Of a stretch of DNA of 8,987 nt, positions 1 through 6,650 are shown one piece after another. Location of the stretch: positions 1-8,987 of the forward strand of contig WFXK01000105.1 in assembly GCA_015490695.1 (NCBI GenBank), read 5' to 3'. Each line of letters begins with the position of its first letter. The first letter of the stretch is position 1. Source of the DNA: Bacteroidota bacterium. GTDB taxonomy: Bacteria > Bacteroidota > Bacteroidia > SpSt-205 > S141-50. The position numbers and the translations under genes were made by a program. Below the pieces are notes generated by a model that worked only from the letters and a program-made list of their open reading frames with translations, had not been told where the DNA came from and ran no database searches.

Positions 1-222
1 AACAATGTCGGTTAAAACAAACACAAAAGGCCATAGCAGTACGCCCGCACTTAGGTTAATACCTTCAAAAGTCATTCCTAAGATTTTAAAATGCTGAATA
101 GGAAAACCTAAGGTGCGTTCTAAGGAGAAAATCTTGACACCTATAAATTCTGCTACTAAGGCGTTAGTGATAAAGAAACCGCCGAGGATGAGAAAGAGTC
201 GTCTTTCCTTAGGATGGTTCAC
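1..222 (-). CDS. yhhQ: Queuosine precursor transporter, YhhQ/VUT family (N-terminal part; gene runs off the window)
   Basis: Seventy-four codons are visible before the gene leaves the left edge. I recognise the VUT/YhhQ family of inner-membrane importers of queuosine (tRNA wobble base) precursors from family-typical segments: LFLILGGFFITNALVAEFIG (residues 9-28), KIFSLE (30-35) and SAGVLLWPFVFVLTDI (58-73). Residues 9-28 and about 58-73 are hydrophobic and should be membrane spans; the basic stretch KERR (5-8) fits a cytoplasmic N terminus. The start is GTG. It overlaps the TGA stop of lpxD as GTGA, the frame is closed by TAA a few codons upstream, and the next in-frame Met is residue 50. The overlap implies translational coupling to lpxD and transcription from the lpxD promoter. 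Assignment to the family is from memory of the motifs. Substrate specificity is known for the family and not visible here. Confidence 0.85.
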   Translation of the reverse strand, partial: MNHPKERRLFLILGGFFITNALVAEFIGVKIFSLERTLGFPIQHFKILGMTFEGINLSAGVLLWPFVFVLTDIV

Positions 223-1253
223 TTTTTCAATCGTTTTTTAAGTTCTTCAACAGCTTTATAAAGTTCAGGCAGTTTTCTAAAGAGGGCTTCTAAGCGCATT
301 TGTTGTTTTATGGGCAGTGCGGGTGAGCCTCTAAGCACTTGATTTTTTTTCGTAACACTTTTACTCACTCCTGATTGGGCACCTACTTTAGTGCCGTCGG
401 CTAATTGAACATGGTCTATGATACCTACTTGTCCTCCAATTAAGCAATGTTTGCCTAAGGTGGTGCTGCCTGCAATACCACTTTGAGACGCAATCACCGT
501 TCCTTCTCCAATAACAACATTATGAGCTATTTGGACTAAATTATCTATTTTAACGTGGTCTTCTATGATAGTTGCTCCTAAAAGCGCTCTATCTATGGTA
601 ACATTAGCGCCAATTTCTACATAGTTTCCAATTTCTACAATACCTAATTGAGGGATTTTTTCATTTTTCCCTTCTTGTTGTAGGTAGCCAAAGCCGTCAG
701 AACCAATAACGCTTCCTGCATGGATAATACAGTGGTGTCCAATTTTACATCCTTGTAAGATTTTAACCCCTGGGTATATAATAGTGTGGTCGCCAATAAT
801 TACATTTTCTCCAATGAAGACTTGAGGATAAATTTTTACATGGTTTCCGATTTGAGCATTTGCACCGATATAGCAAAAGGCACCAATATAAACCTCTTCA
901 CCGATTTGAACACTTTTATCTATGAAGCAAGGTTGTTCAATACCTTTTTTTTGTTGTTCCAGCGTTTTTTGGTAGTGCTGTAATAGCTGTATAAAGGCTT
1001 TATAGGGGTCTTCTACGATGATATGGGGAAGGTGTTGTACGTGTTGTGCTAATTGAGGCGACACCAGTACAGCCGTATTTTGTAGTTGGGGAAGAAAGAC
1101 AAGATAGCGTTCATTATTTAAAAAGGTAATAGTATTAGGTTCACTTCGGTCAATGCGACTAAGACCTTTGATGAGCATAGTAGGGTCACCTTGTAGTTTG
1201 CCGTGGACTAATTTAGCGATGTGTTCTAATGGGTATTCAAAGCGGTTTACCAT
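219..1253 (-). CDS. lpxD: UDP-3-O-(3-hydroxyacyl)glucosamine N-acyltransferase LpxD
   Basis: LpxD is the third enzyme of lipid A synthesis: it transfers a 3-hydroxyacyl chain from acyl carrier protein to the 2-amino group of UDP-3-O-acylglucosamine in the cytoplasm. With the start chosen here the protein has 344 residues, normal for the family. The N-terminal uridine-binding domain covers about residues 1-105. A left-handed beta-helix of hexapeptide repeats (I-G-x-x-x-x type) covers about 110-310, and a charged helix (about 315-344) closes the protein. SDGFGY at 185-190 and DNLVQIAHNVVIG around His244, the catalytic histidine position (His239 in E. coli), are present. I chose ATG at 1253 over an in-frame ATG at 1316: the longer form adds 21 non-homologous residues that read through the promoter boxes. 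The gene stands apart from lpxC-fabZ and lpxA, which commonly follow it in Bacteroidota; here a queuosine transporter follows, overlapping by GTGA. Confidence 0.95.
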   Translation of the reverse strand: MVNRFEYPLEHIAKLVHGKLQGDPTMLIKGLSRIDRSEPNTITFLNNERYLVFLPQLQNTAVLVSPQLAQHVQHLPHIIVEDPYKAFIQLLQHYQKTLEQQKKGIEQPCFIDKSVQIGEEVYIGAFCYIGANAQIGNHVKIYPQVFIGENVIIGDHTIIYPGVKILQGCKIGHHCIIHAGSVIGSDGFGYLQQEGKNEKIPQLGIVEIGNYVEIGANVTIDRALLGATIIEDHVKIDNLVQIAHNVVIGEGTVIASQSGIAGSTTLGKHCLIGGQVGIIDHVQLADGTKVGAQSGVSKSVTKKNQVLRGSPALPIKQQMRLEALFRKLPELYKAVEELKKRLKK

Positions 1254-1261
1254 TGTGAAAG

Positions 1262-1292
1262 CAAACTTAAAACGGTTTGTAGATATTTGCAA
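1262..1292 (-). promoter_or_regulatory. lpxD promoter (Bacteroidota -33/-7 type)
   Basis: On the minus strand TTG (plus 1290-1292) is followed after 20 bases by TAAGTTTG (plus 1262-1269), a perfect match to the Bacteroidota -7 consensus TAnnTTTG at the usual spacing. The last G lies only eight bases before the lpxD ATG at 1253, so the transcript would have almost no leader. The call rests on consensus matching only. Confidence 0.6.
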
Positions 1293-1308
1293 GAAAATTA
1301 CTAAATTG
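1276..1308 (+). promoter_or_regulatory. Possible divergent promoter for the beta-propeller gene
   Basis: In the 80-base divergent gap, TTTG at 1276-1279 is followed after 22 bases by TAAATTG at 1302-1308, an imperfect -7 box lacking one base relative to TAnnTTTG. A purine-rich GAAGGA (1319-1324) then lies nine bases before the ATG at 1334 and could serve as ribosome-binding site. It would overlap the lpxD promoter on the other strand. The match is weak. Confidence 0.3.
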
Positions 1309-1333
1309 CGCCGCAATAGAAGGATAAAAGCGT

Positions 1334-4276
1334 ATGAAGCGATACGGCATTTTTTCCTTAGGGCTAGTAGCAGTATTGGGTATAGCCTTTATGCTAAAAC
1401 CTCAAGGGCAAAGGAGTGTACAGCAGTATGTATGGAGCTATCAAGGACCGGATAATTTTTCTGGAATGGCACGAACCGTAGCCATTGCCCCCAATGGACG
1501 TATTTATGTAGGTTTTATCGGAGGTGGAATTTGGTACTCTGATGATAAAGGAATCACATGGCAACCGCTATCCAGCTTTAACGATAAAGTGCGTCAGCAA
1601 TCTAATGTGAATTTAATGGTTAGCGATATTTTAATTGACCCAGATAACCCTCAAAAAATTTATGTTGCTACAGGAGATTTGTATTTTGGCAGATTATCAG
1701 CAGGAAGCCAACAATTGACGTTAAATGAACCCGATTATAATGGAGAAGTTGCATGGCAGTACGGATATTATGGTAGGATGGGGCAAGGAGTCTTTGTATC
1801 TTTAGATGGAGGGCAAACATTTTCTAATAATAATGCTACCTGGCCTTATAATTATCCCCAAACAGTGTATGAGGAGGATAGTAATGCCTTTATAAGTGTT
1901 CAGAGGTTGGCTAAGGTAGGCAACATGGTTCTTGCGGGTACCATTAAGGGACTTTACTTTACGGTAGATGATTTCCAAACGGTTAGCTTGCCTACTTATA
2001 CAAAATCTAATATTAAATCCGCGTTGGAAAGGAGTATAGTGCTGGATATAGAGGTAGGGGGTGGCAAAATATGGATAGTCGCATTAGACCCTGTGGCTAT
2101 AGATGCTAAAATAGCGCTTTATGAAGCAGTTGTAGAAAACAATATACTTAAAGTTGTAGAATGGTACAAGTGGTTGGATAAAAATACAGATACCTTAGTT
2201 CGCGGAGATGCTAACGCACCTTCCTTTAGTGATAGAATAGACTTAGGAAATAGCAATTTACAAATTGCTATTTCCCCTTCTGACCCGCAAGTTATTTACA
2301 TGGTAGGAGCAAATGTGGAGGGGAAATTAAGTGGAATATGGCGTAGTAGAGATGGTGGAAAGGTATGGCAATTGATTGCTTCAGGTAATAGTGCTACTTT
2401 TTCCCCTCTTTTTGATCCTTTTTCTTCTATTGCCAATTTAAGCGGTGGACAAACCATAGGTAGGGGCATGGGACGCTTCGCCTTGGCAGTGGCAGTGTCC
2501 CCTACTAATCCAAATAAACTTTATTTAGGTGGTCAAGAATGGGTTGTCTATGACGATGCTACAGGGTGGCAAGTAAAATGGACCAACTTACCTATATTAC
2601 CCTCCTATCCACTTTATGTAGCAAAAAATGTCTTTGATATCGCTTTTCATCCTTCTGATACCAACTTCATGGTAGTAGCAACAGCAACCAACATCTTTAT
2701 CTCTAATAACCAGGGAGAAACTTTCTTCCAAGCACGAGGCATTCCTACAGCATCCATCCTTAGAGTCCATAAAGCTGTAGATAATACTTATTGGGCTACC
2801 AATCCGTTTGCTGGTGTGCTAAAACGCCCCAGCTTAGCCAATAAACTCTATGCTTACACAGGTGATATGATAATTTTCCCTGAAATCGGCTATGTAAAAA
2901 CTTCTGTCTATAATCCCGAAAAAGGTATCTTAGGAACTACTTATCAATACCTTATTAAAAGAACTTTGGATGGTGGCGGTGTGTATGAAGAGTTCTGGGA
3001 CTATCCCGATACACCATCGGTTCTTGTCAATGGTGCACCTGATAGTATTCTTACTGTAAATAATAACGGACCAGGAGGCGATAAATTAGACGGTACTGTA
3101 ACTTTTACTAATCGGCGTATTTATACCTTAACACCTTTTGTCCTTTCCGAATACAAACAAGATAGTATTATTGTTAGAGATACTAATGGCAATTATCTTT
3201 ATCCTTCCCGTCTGTATACTTTATTGCCTAGTGCAAAAACCGCTAACGGCTGGGGCGTGTGGTATACCCAAGACCCCTTCAATTTAAACGATACTTTACT
3301 TACTCGTTGGACCCGAGTCTCTCCTAAAATCATCATGGGTAGCAAAGAAGCTACTTCTGCTGCTGCTCAAATTCCTAACCAAGAAACAGTCTTCTTCGGT
3401 ACTACCAAAGGGCAACTTATCCGTGTTACCAACGCTAATGACCCCTTGAACGCTACAACGATCCGTATAGATACGCTACCAGGGAACTCCTTACCTCAAA
3501 AAGCCATTACCGCTATTGCTGTCCATCCTAATAATCCCGATTTGATGGTTATTGCTTATGGTAGCTATGATACAACAGGAGGCTACCTTTATATCTCTAC
3601 CAATGCGACTTCTGCACAACCTACTTTTACTCGCCTTTATGTAAATAACCTACCTGTAACACCTATTTATGATGTAGAATTTAGTCCTGCAAGTGTAAAA
3701 CCTGCAATTCTTATCGCTACCGAAGTAGGATTATGGCTTGCTCATGTAGATGCTAATCCTACTACTGCTATTGAACTCAATGAACCACCGCTACGACGAA
3801 CCATCGTGTATGATATTGAAGTTAGCATGTGGCGACTCCAAAAAGAAGTGCTTTCTATAGACCCCAATGGTATAGAAAAAGCACAGTATCGTTTATTAAA
3901 ACGAGTGTATCCAACGGTATTGCTTGCCACGGAAGGTAATGGTGTTTTAGAAATTGATATTTGGCAAGTTAGTGGAACTACACCGCCGCAAGCTACTGCG
4001 TTACAGGATAAAATCCTTGTAACCCTCTATCCTAATCCTGTAGTTCAACAAACATTTAATCTGCGTTTCCAAAGTAGTATTGGTAACTTGGGAGCCATTA
4101 CATTGAAAATCTTGGATTTGCAGGGTAGAATACTGCGCGTTTATAATAAGGAAGATAATGCCGAACATCAAGTTCAAGTAGATGTCAGTGGATTGCCGGC
4201 AGGGGTCTATCTATTACAAGTAGATGTGCCTAAACATCACTTCCAAAAAACATTGAAGTTTATTAAGGCTAATTAA
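1334..4276 (+). CDS. Large secreted beta-propeller protein with Asp-box repeats and T9SS type A sorting domain
   Basis: This 980-residue protein starts with a Sec-type signal (MKR, then a hydrophobic run to about residue 21; cleavage after Ala18 is plausible). Asp-box (BNR-like) motifs of the S-x-D-x-G-x-T-[WF] kind occur at 68-76, 156-163, 338-345 and, degenerate, 457-464. They alternate with strands of the SP-x-[DN]P-x-x-x-[IL]Y type (for example 313-323, 389-399, 439-447, and 731-740 as HPNNPDLMVI), which indicates one or more beta-propellers related to sialidase/sortilin-like folds. I see no sialidase catalytic set, so enzymatic activity is not supported. The C terminus from YPNP (899-902) through GLPAGVYLLQV and FIKAN is a Por-secretion (type A) sorting domain, which directs export by T9SS and usually surface anchoring. 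The ATG has GAAGGA nine bases upstream. No convincing terminator follows. Ligand and role are unknown; adhesion or binding of polymers is a guess. Confidence 0.88.
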   Translation: MKRYGIFSLGLVAVLGIAFMLKPQGQRSVQQYVWSYQGPDNFSGMARTVAIAPNGRIYVGFIGGGIWYSDDKGITWQPLSSFNDKVRQQSNVNLMVSDILIDPDNPQKIYVATGDLYFGRLSAGSQQLTLNEPDYNGEVAWQYGYYGRMGQGVFVSLDGGQTFSNNNATWPYNYPQTVYEEDSNAFISVQRLAKVGNMVLAGTIKGLYFTVDDFQTVSLPTYTKSNIKSALERSIVLDIEVGGGKIWIVALDPVAIDAKIALYEAVVENNILKVVEWYKWLDKNTDTLVRGDANAPSFSDRIDLGNSNLQIAISPSDPQVIYMVGANVEGKLSGIWRSRDGGKVWQLIASGNSATFSPLFDPFSSIANLSGGQTIGRGMGRFALAVAVSPTNPNKLYLGGQEWVVYDDATGWQVKWTNLPILPSYPLYVAKNVFDIAFHPSDTNFMVVATATNIFISNNQGETFFQARGIPTASILRVHKAVDNTYWATNPFAGVLKRPSLANKLYAYTGDMIIFPEIGYVKTSVYNPEKGILGTTYQYLIKRTLDGGGVYEEFWDYPDTPSVLVNGAPDSILTVNNNGPGGDKLDGTVTFTNRRIYTLTPFVLSEYKQDSIIVRDTNGNYLYPSRLYTLLPSAKTANGWGVWYTQDPFNLNDTLLTRWTRVSPKIIMGSKEATSAAAQIPNQETVFFGTTKGQLIRVTNANDPLNATTIRIDTLPGNSLPQKAITAIAVHPNNPDLMVIAYGSYDTTGGYLYISTNATSAQPTFTRLYVNNLPVTPIYDVEFSPASVKPAILIATEVGLWLAHVDANPTTAIELNEPPLRRTIVYDIEVSMWRLQKEVLSIDPNGIEKAQYRLLKRVYPTVLLATEGNGVLEIDIWQVSGTTPPQATALQDKILVTLYPNPVVQQTFNLRFQSSIGNLGAITLKILDLQGRILRVYNKEDNAEHQVQVDVSGLPAGVYLLQVDVPKHHFQKTLKFIKAN
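2246..2275. repeat. 14-bp perfect inverted repeat inside the beta-propeller gene
   Basis: The arms GGAAATAGCAATTT (2246-2259) and AAATTGCTATTTCC (2262-2275) are exact reverse complements separated by AC. They coincide with codons 305-314. In RNA this would fold into a 13-bp stem with a UACA loop. No T-run follows, so it is not a standard terminator. Confidence 0.9.
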
Positions 4277-4298
4277 CCATTTTCCTTTAACCCCACCG
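4276..4298 (-). repeat. Unsplit copy of an intergenic repeat after the beta-propeller gene
   Basis: The segment starts on the last base of the stop codon and reads, on the minus strand, CGGTGGGGTTAA running into TTAAAGGAAAATGGT with a shared TTAA. The same two blocks occur on the plus strand at 6564-6575 and 6624-6638, where 48 bases separate them. A weaker extension (GGCA, one base offset) precedes the first block in both places. The rest of the gap 4299-4431 shows no gene and only a weak 5-bp stem (ATTCG 4330-4334 with CGAAT 4340-4344). Confidence 0.7.
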
Positions 4299-4398
4299 AT
4301 GCCGTAGCTGGACTTTTGGACGTATTTGAATTCGTAAGACGAATAAACACAAAGCGGAAACAGGGGGAAAGTGTAATAAGAAGAGACGTTAAATTTTG

Positions 4399-4406
4399 TA
4401 CCTTTG
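4399..4406 (+). promoter_or_regulatory. -7 box of the OB-fold T9SS gene promoter
   Basis: TACCTTTG is a perfect TAnnTTTG match in the very common Bacteroidota context TACCTTTGCA. It lies 25 bases before the ATG at 4432, leaving a leader of about 20 nt that is A-rich before the start and lacks a Shine-Dalgarno sequence. No clear TTG is seen at the -33 position. The box supports independent transcription of the downstream gene. Confidence 0.65.
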
Positions 4407-4431
4407 CAGCGGTTTTAAGCTAAAAAGTAAA

Positions 4432-6537
4432 ATGAGACAGCTTTTTTTATGGTTCAGTGTGAGTGCGATGTTATGGGCGCAGTACCCGTTATTAACCATT
4501 AGCGACATTCAGACGCCCAAAGCACCACCGGCAAATGACACTTCCATTTATTATGGCGATACTGTACGCGTGCGTGGTGTTGTCGTTACCCCTCCTGACC
4601 AATGGTGGAATGCCCCCAATAACTACTCTTTCTGGATTCAAGACTCTGGAAATAGTGGACCCAAAACAGGATTACATATTTTCCTTGGCGATGGTACTAA
4701 AGCAAACGCCTTAGGAGTCTCTTCCCTACAACCAGGAATGTATGTAGAACTACTGGGAGTAGTAGATTACTACAGAGGAGAAACGGAATTGGTTCTAGAT
4801 ACCAACACCGCTGTCTTAGTTTTAGCAACCAATATCCCTATTCAAGGCCCAGATACCGTTTCTGTAGGTACGTTTAACGATATGAACAACCAAGCCCAGC
4901 CTACAGGTGAACAATGGCAAGGCTCCTATGTGGCAATCAAAGATGTAGATGTGATAAATGTCTCAGGAAACCCGAACAGAGGATTCTTTACAGTGGTAGA
5001 CGCTGCAGGAAACCAAATTACTATATGGGACAACTTTAAAGCCATGAGTCCTGCCAATGGCTTTTTGAAACCGCAAGTTGGAGATAAATTCATCTCTATT
5101 GCAGGAATATTATTCCATTATCGTTCGGGAACAACTGATTTATATGAGCTTTGTCCATGGGATACTTCACAATTTGTCCGAGGACCTTCTTCTCCTGTAA
5201 TACAAACCATGAGTAGAGACATTGCTTGTCCAAAGTCTACCGATAGTGTTACTATCAGCGCTGATGTGATTCATCCCTCAACAACTGTGACTATTGATAG
5301 CGTAATACTATTTTATGGTTTATCACCAACCGATACCCAATGGAAAAAAATCATGATGACACAAGTTGGTGGTTTGTGGGTTGGGAAAATTCCTCCACAA
5401 CCGCATGGTACCTTTGTTCATTATTGGGTGAAAGCTTATGATAGTACAGGACGTAGTAGCTACTTCCCCGCTTATCAGCCCCGTTGCTATACAGTAAACG
5501 ATAACGGATGTTTTATCTCTGATATTCAAAAAACTTCAGAAGTTACCTTCTTACCTACCGAATGGTTCACTTCAGGCTATGAGGGACTGACTGTGGTAGA
5601 TGTGGTAGGAGTAGTAACCGCTACGCGTAGCGACTTAGGTTATGTCTATATTCAAGAGCCTGGTAAAACCGCATGGGCAGGAATCCAACTTACAGGCGAC
5701 CCCTCTATAGATTTATTCCAATTAGGTGATAGTGTTAAAGTAACTGGTGTGGTAGAAGAATACTATGGTTTAACCCAACTGCGTGTAACCCAAAGCACTA
5801 AATTGGGCACTACTACCCCTATTGAACCTATTTCGCTGCCTATCAGCCTATTTAATCCAACCGATGACCAAGTTTATGCTACAGAAGCTTATGAATCTAT
5901 GCTCATTCGTATTGCCGACCCACCTTTGTATGTAGTTGACCCTAAACCCTATAACTTCTATGGTGGACAAGGGGCATACCGTATTGGTAAAGATACCTTA
6001 GACCCTAACGCAGGATTATTAGTGTTAGCAGGTAGAGCTACCAATAATGTTTTCTCTTCCTTAAACGTTTCTTATATTAACGACTCCATGTGGATTTTCA
6101 TAGATGGAGTCATAGACACAACGCAAATCCCTGTATGTGTTGTTTCGGATTCTACCGTCATGGATAGCATCCAAGGCATTTTAACCTATGCTTGGGGACA
6201 AGTCAAGCTATTACCTAGAAACAATAGCGATTTCTTTAATGTGCGTGGTACACCTTGTGGAAAACTGCAAAGCCGAGTAACTGAGTCATTAAAAGCAGTT
6301 TTGCGTATTTATCCCAATCCTACCTCCGGTAGATTGATCATAGAACATTCCAGTGGAGGAGAATTATATGGGATTTTATATGATTTGATGGGTAAATGTA
6401 TAGACAAGCAGCGATGGATAGGGAAAAAAGTTGAATATTACTTACCAAAAGAATTGCGTGAGGGTGTTTACTTATTGAAGATTATAGATGACGGGGGCCG
6501 TACAACGTTTTATAGGATTTTATTAGGAAAATTCTAA
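4432..6537 (+). CDS. Secreted multidomain protein with duplicated OB-fold-like modules, Ig-like domain and T9SS type A sorting domain
   Basis: The 701-residue product begins with a clear Sec signal (MRQLFLWFSVSAMLWAQ, probable cleavage after Ala16). I chose ATG 4432; an upstream in-frame TTG at 4396 overlaps the -7 box. Residues about 20-135 and 361-470 are similar to each other: both open with [TF]ISDIQ, then a GVV strand, a [FV][WY]IQ strand, a second GVV strand with Y[RY]G-x-T[EQ]L, and end in a Pro/Ile-rich linker. Each is followed by a second strand-rich domain (about 160-250 and 487-612) with [SM][YL][VI][AR]I near its start and a closing D-x-[SD]xF. These look like OB-fold or DUF5689-like domains, a call made from pattern only. 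Residues about 257-350 resemble an Ig-like domain. The C-terminal sorting domain starts at YPNP (627-630) and ends RILLGKF. No catalytic motif is visible. Export by T9SS is well supported; the ligand is unknown. Confidence 0.85.
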   Translation: MRQLFLWFSVSAMLWAQYPLLTISDIQTPKAPPANDTSIYYGDTVRVRGVVVTPPDQWWNAPNNYSFWIQDSGNSGPKTGLHIFLGDGTKANALGVSSLQPGMYVELLGVVDYYRGETELVLDTNTAVLVLATNIPIQGPDTVSVGTFNDMNNQAQPTGEQWQGSYVAIKDVDVINVSGNPNRGFFTVVDAAGNQITIWDNFKAMSPANGFLKPQVGDKFISIAGILFHYRSGTTDLYELCPWDTSQFVRGPSSPVIQTMSRDIACPKSTDSVTISADVIHPSTTVTIDSVILFYGLSPTDTQWKKIMMTQVGGLWVGKIPPQPHGTFVHYWVKAYDSTGRSSYFPAYQPRCYTVNDNGCFISDIQKTSEVTFLPTEWFTSGYEGLTVVDVVGVVTATRSDLGYVYIQEPGKTAWAGIQLTGDPSIDLFQLGDSVKVTGVVEEYYGLTQLRVTQSTKLGTTTPIEPISLPISLFNPTDDQVYATEAYESMLIRIADPPLYVVDPKPYNFYGGQGAYRIGKDTLDPNAGLLVLAGRATNNVFSSLNVSYINDSMWIFIDGVIDTTQIPVCVVSDSTVMDSIQGILTYAWGQVKLLPRNNSDFFNVRGTPCGKLQSRVTESLKAVLRIYPNPTSGRLIIEHSSGGELYGILYDLMGKCIDKQRWIGKKVEYYLPKELREGVYLLKIIDDGGRTTFYRILLGKF

Positions 6538-6546
6538 AAAAGTTTG

Positions 6547-6554
6547 TAACTTTG
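6547..6554 (+). promoter_or_regulatory. -7 box just after the OB-fold gene
   Basis: TAACTTTG, in the context GTAACTTTGCA, fully matches TAnnTTTG and starts nine bases after the stop codon of the upstream gene. No good TTG lies at -33. A start near 6560 would read first into the hairpin at 6591-6618, so this promoter would either make a short RNA or an attenuated transcript into the hydratase gene. Confidence 0.5.
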
Positions 6555-6559
6555 CATTT

Positions 6560-6625
6560 GGCACGGTGGGGTTAATTTTATTGTGGTAGGAAAGTCCCTC
6601 CTTCACAGGAGGGACTTTCTCTTTT
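6560..6625 (+). ncRNA. Candidate short RNA of about 65 nt ending in a terminator hairpin
   Basis: The unit is inferred from the -7 box at 6547-6554 and the terminator-like hairpin ending in a T-run at 6625. It contains no credible coding sequence, only a 7-codon GTG frame. Its 5' part holds CGGTGGGGTTAA (6564-6575), the exact complement of 4287-4298 in the 3' UTR of the beta-propeller gene. It does not match any RNA family I know. The alternative is that it is simply the 3' end of the upstream mRNA. Confidence 0.25.
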
Positions 6626-6638
6626 AAAGGAAAATGGT
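6564..6638 (+). repeat. Split copy of the intergenic repeat, interrupted by a hairpin segment
   Basis: CGGTGGGGTTAA (6564-6575) and TTAAAGGAAAATGGT (6624-6638) are the two halves of the inverted copy at 4276-4298. The 48 bases 6576-6623 between them carry the perfect hairpin 6591-6618. TTAA is present on both sides (6572-6575 and 6624-6627) but once in the unsplit copy, which is the pattern of an insertion with a 4-bp target duplication. The inverted repeats in the insert are internal, not at its ends. Confidence 0.65.
6591..6625 (+). terminator. Rho-independent terminator-like hairpin after the OB-fold gene
   Basis: AAAGTCCCTCC (6591-6601) pairs perfectly over 11 bp with GGAGGGACTTT (6608-6618) around the loop TTCACA, followed by CTCTTTT (6619-6625). 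The stem is strong and the T-run modest. It lies 53 bases after the OB-fold gene stop and 25 bases before the hydratase start, so it probably ends the upstream transcript. Confidence 0.7.
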
Positions 6639-6645
6639 AAGTTTG
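6638..6645 (+). promoter_or_regulatory. -7 box of the enoyl-CoA hydratase operon
   Basis: TAAGTTTG is a perfect TAnnTTTG match, identical to the lpxD -7 box. It is separated from the ATG at 6651 only by CCCCC, so the transcript would begin at or next to the start codon. The -33 region offers only TTTC. It sits after the terminator hairpin, as expected for the promoter of the next operon. Confidence 0.5.
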
Positions 6646-6650
6646 CCCCC

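Noticed and set aside
1254..1316. Longer N terminus for LpxD starting at 1316
   Set aside because: The extra 21 residues lack family similarity and are encoded by the -7 and -33 promoter elements; homology begins at Met 1253.
1334..4276. Sialidase (exo-alpha-sialidase) function suggested by Asp boxes
   Set aside because: Asp boxes mark the propeller fold only; no N-terminal RIP-type motif or catalytic Asp/Tyr/Glu/Arg set could be placed.
4396..4431. TTG start for the OB-fold T9SS gene
   Set aside because: It overlaps the TACCTTTG promoter box and would put a polar stretch before an otherwise well-formed signal peptide starting at ATG 4432.
5619..5632. Perfect 14-base palindrome CGCTACGCGTAGCG in the OB-fold gene
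   Set aside because: Seven-base arms without spacer are expected about once by chance in 9 kb, and it sits in ordinary coding sequence.
6566..6589. Seven-codon GTG frame (MGLILLW) as a leader peptide before the hairpin
   Set aside because: Too short, no ribosome-binding signal, and no run of codons tied to the downstream gene's function.
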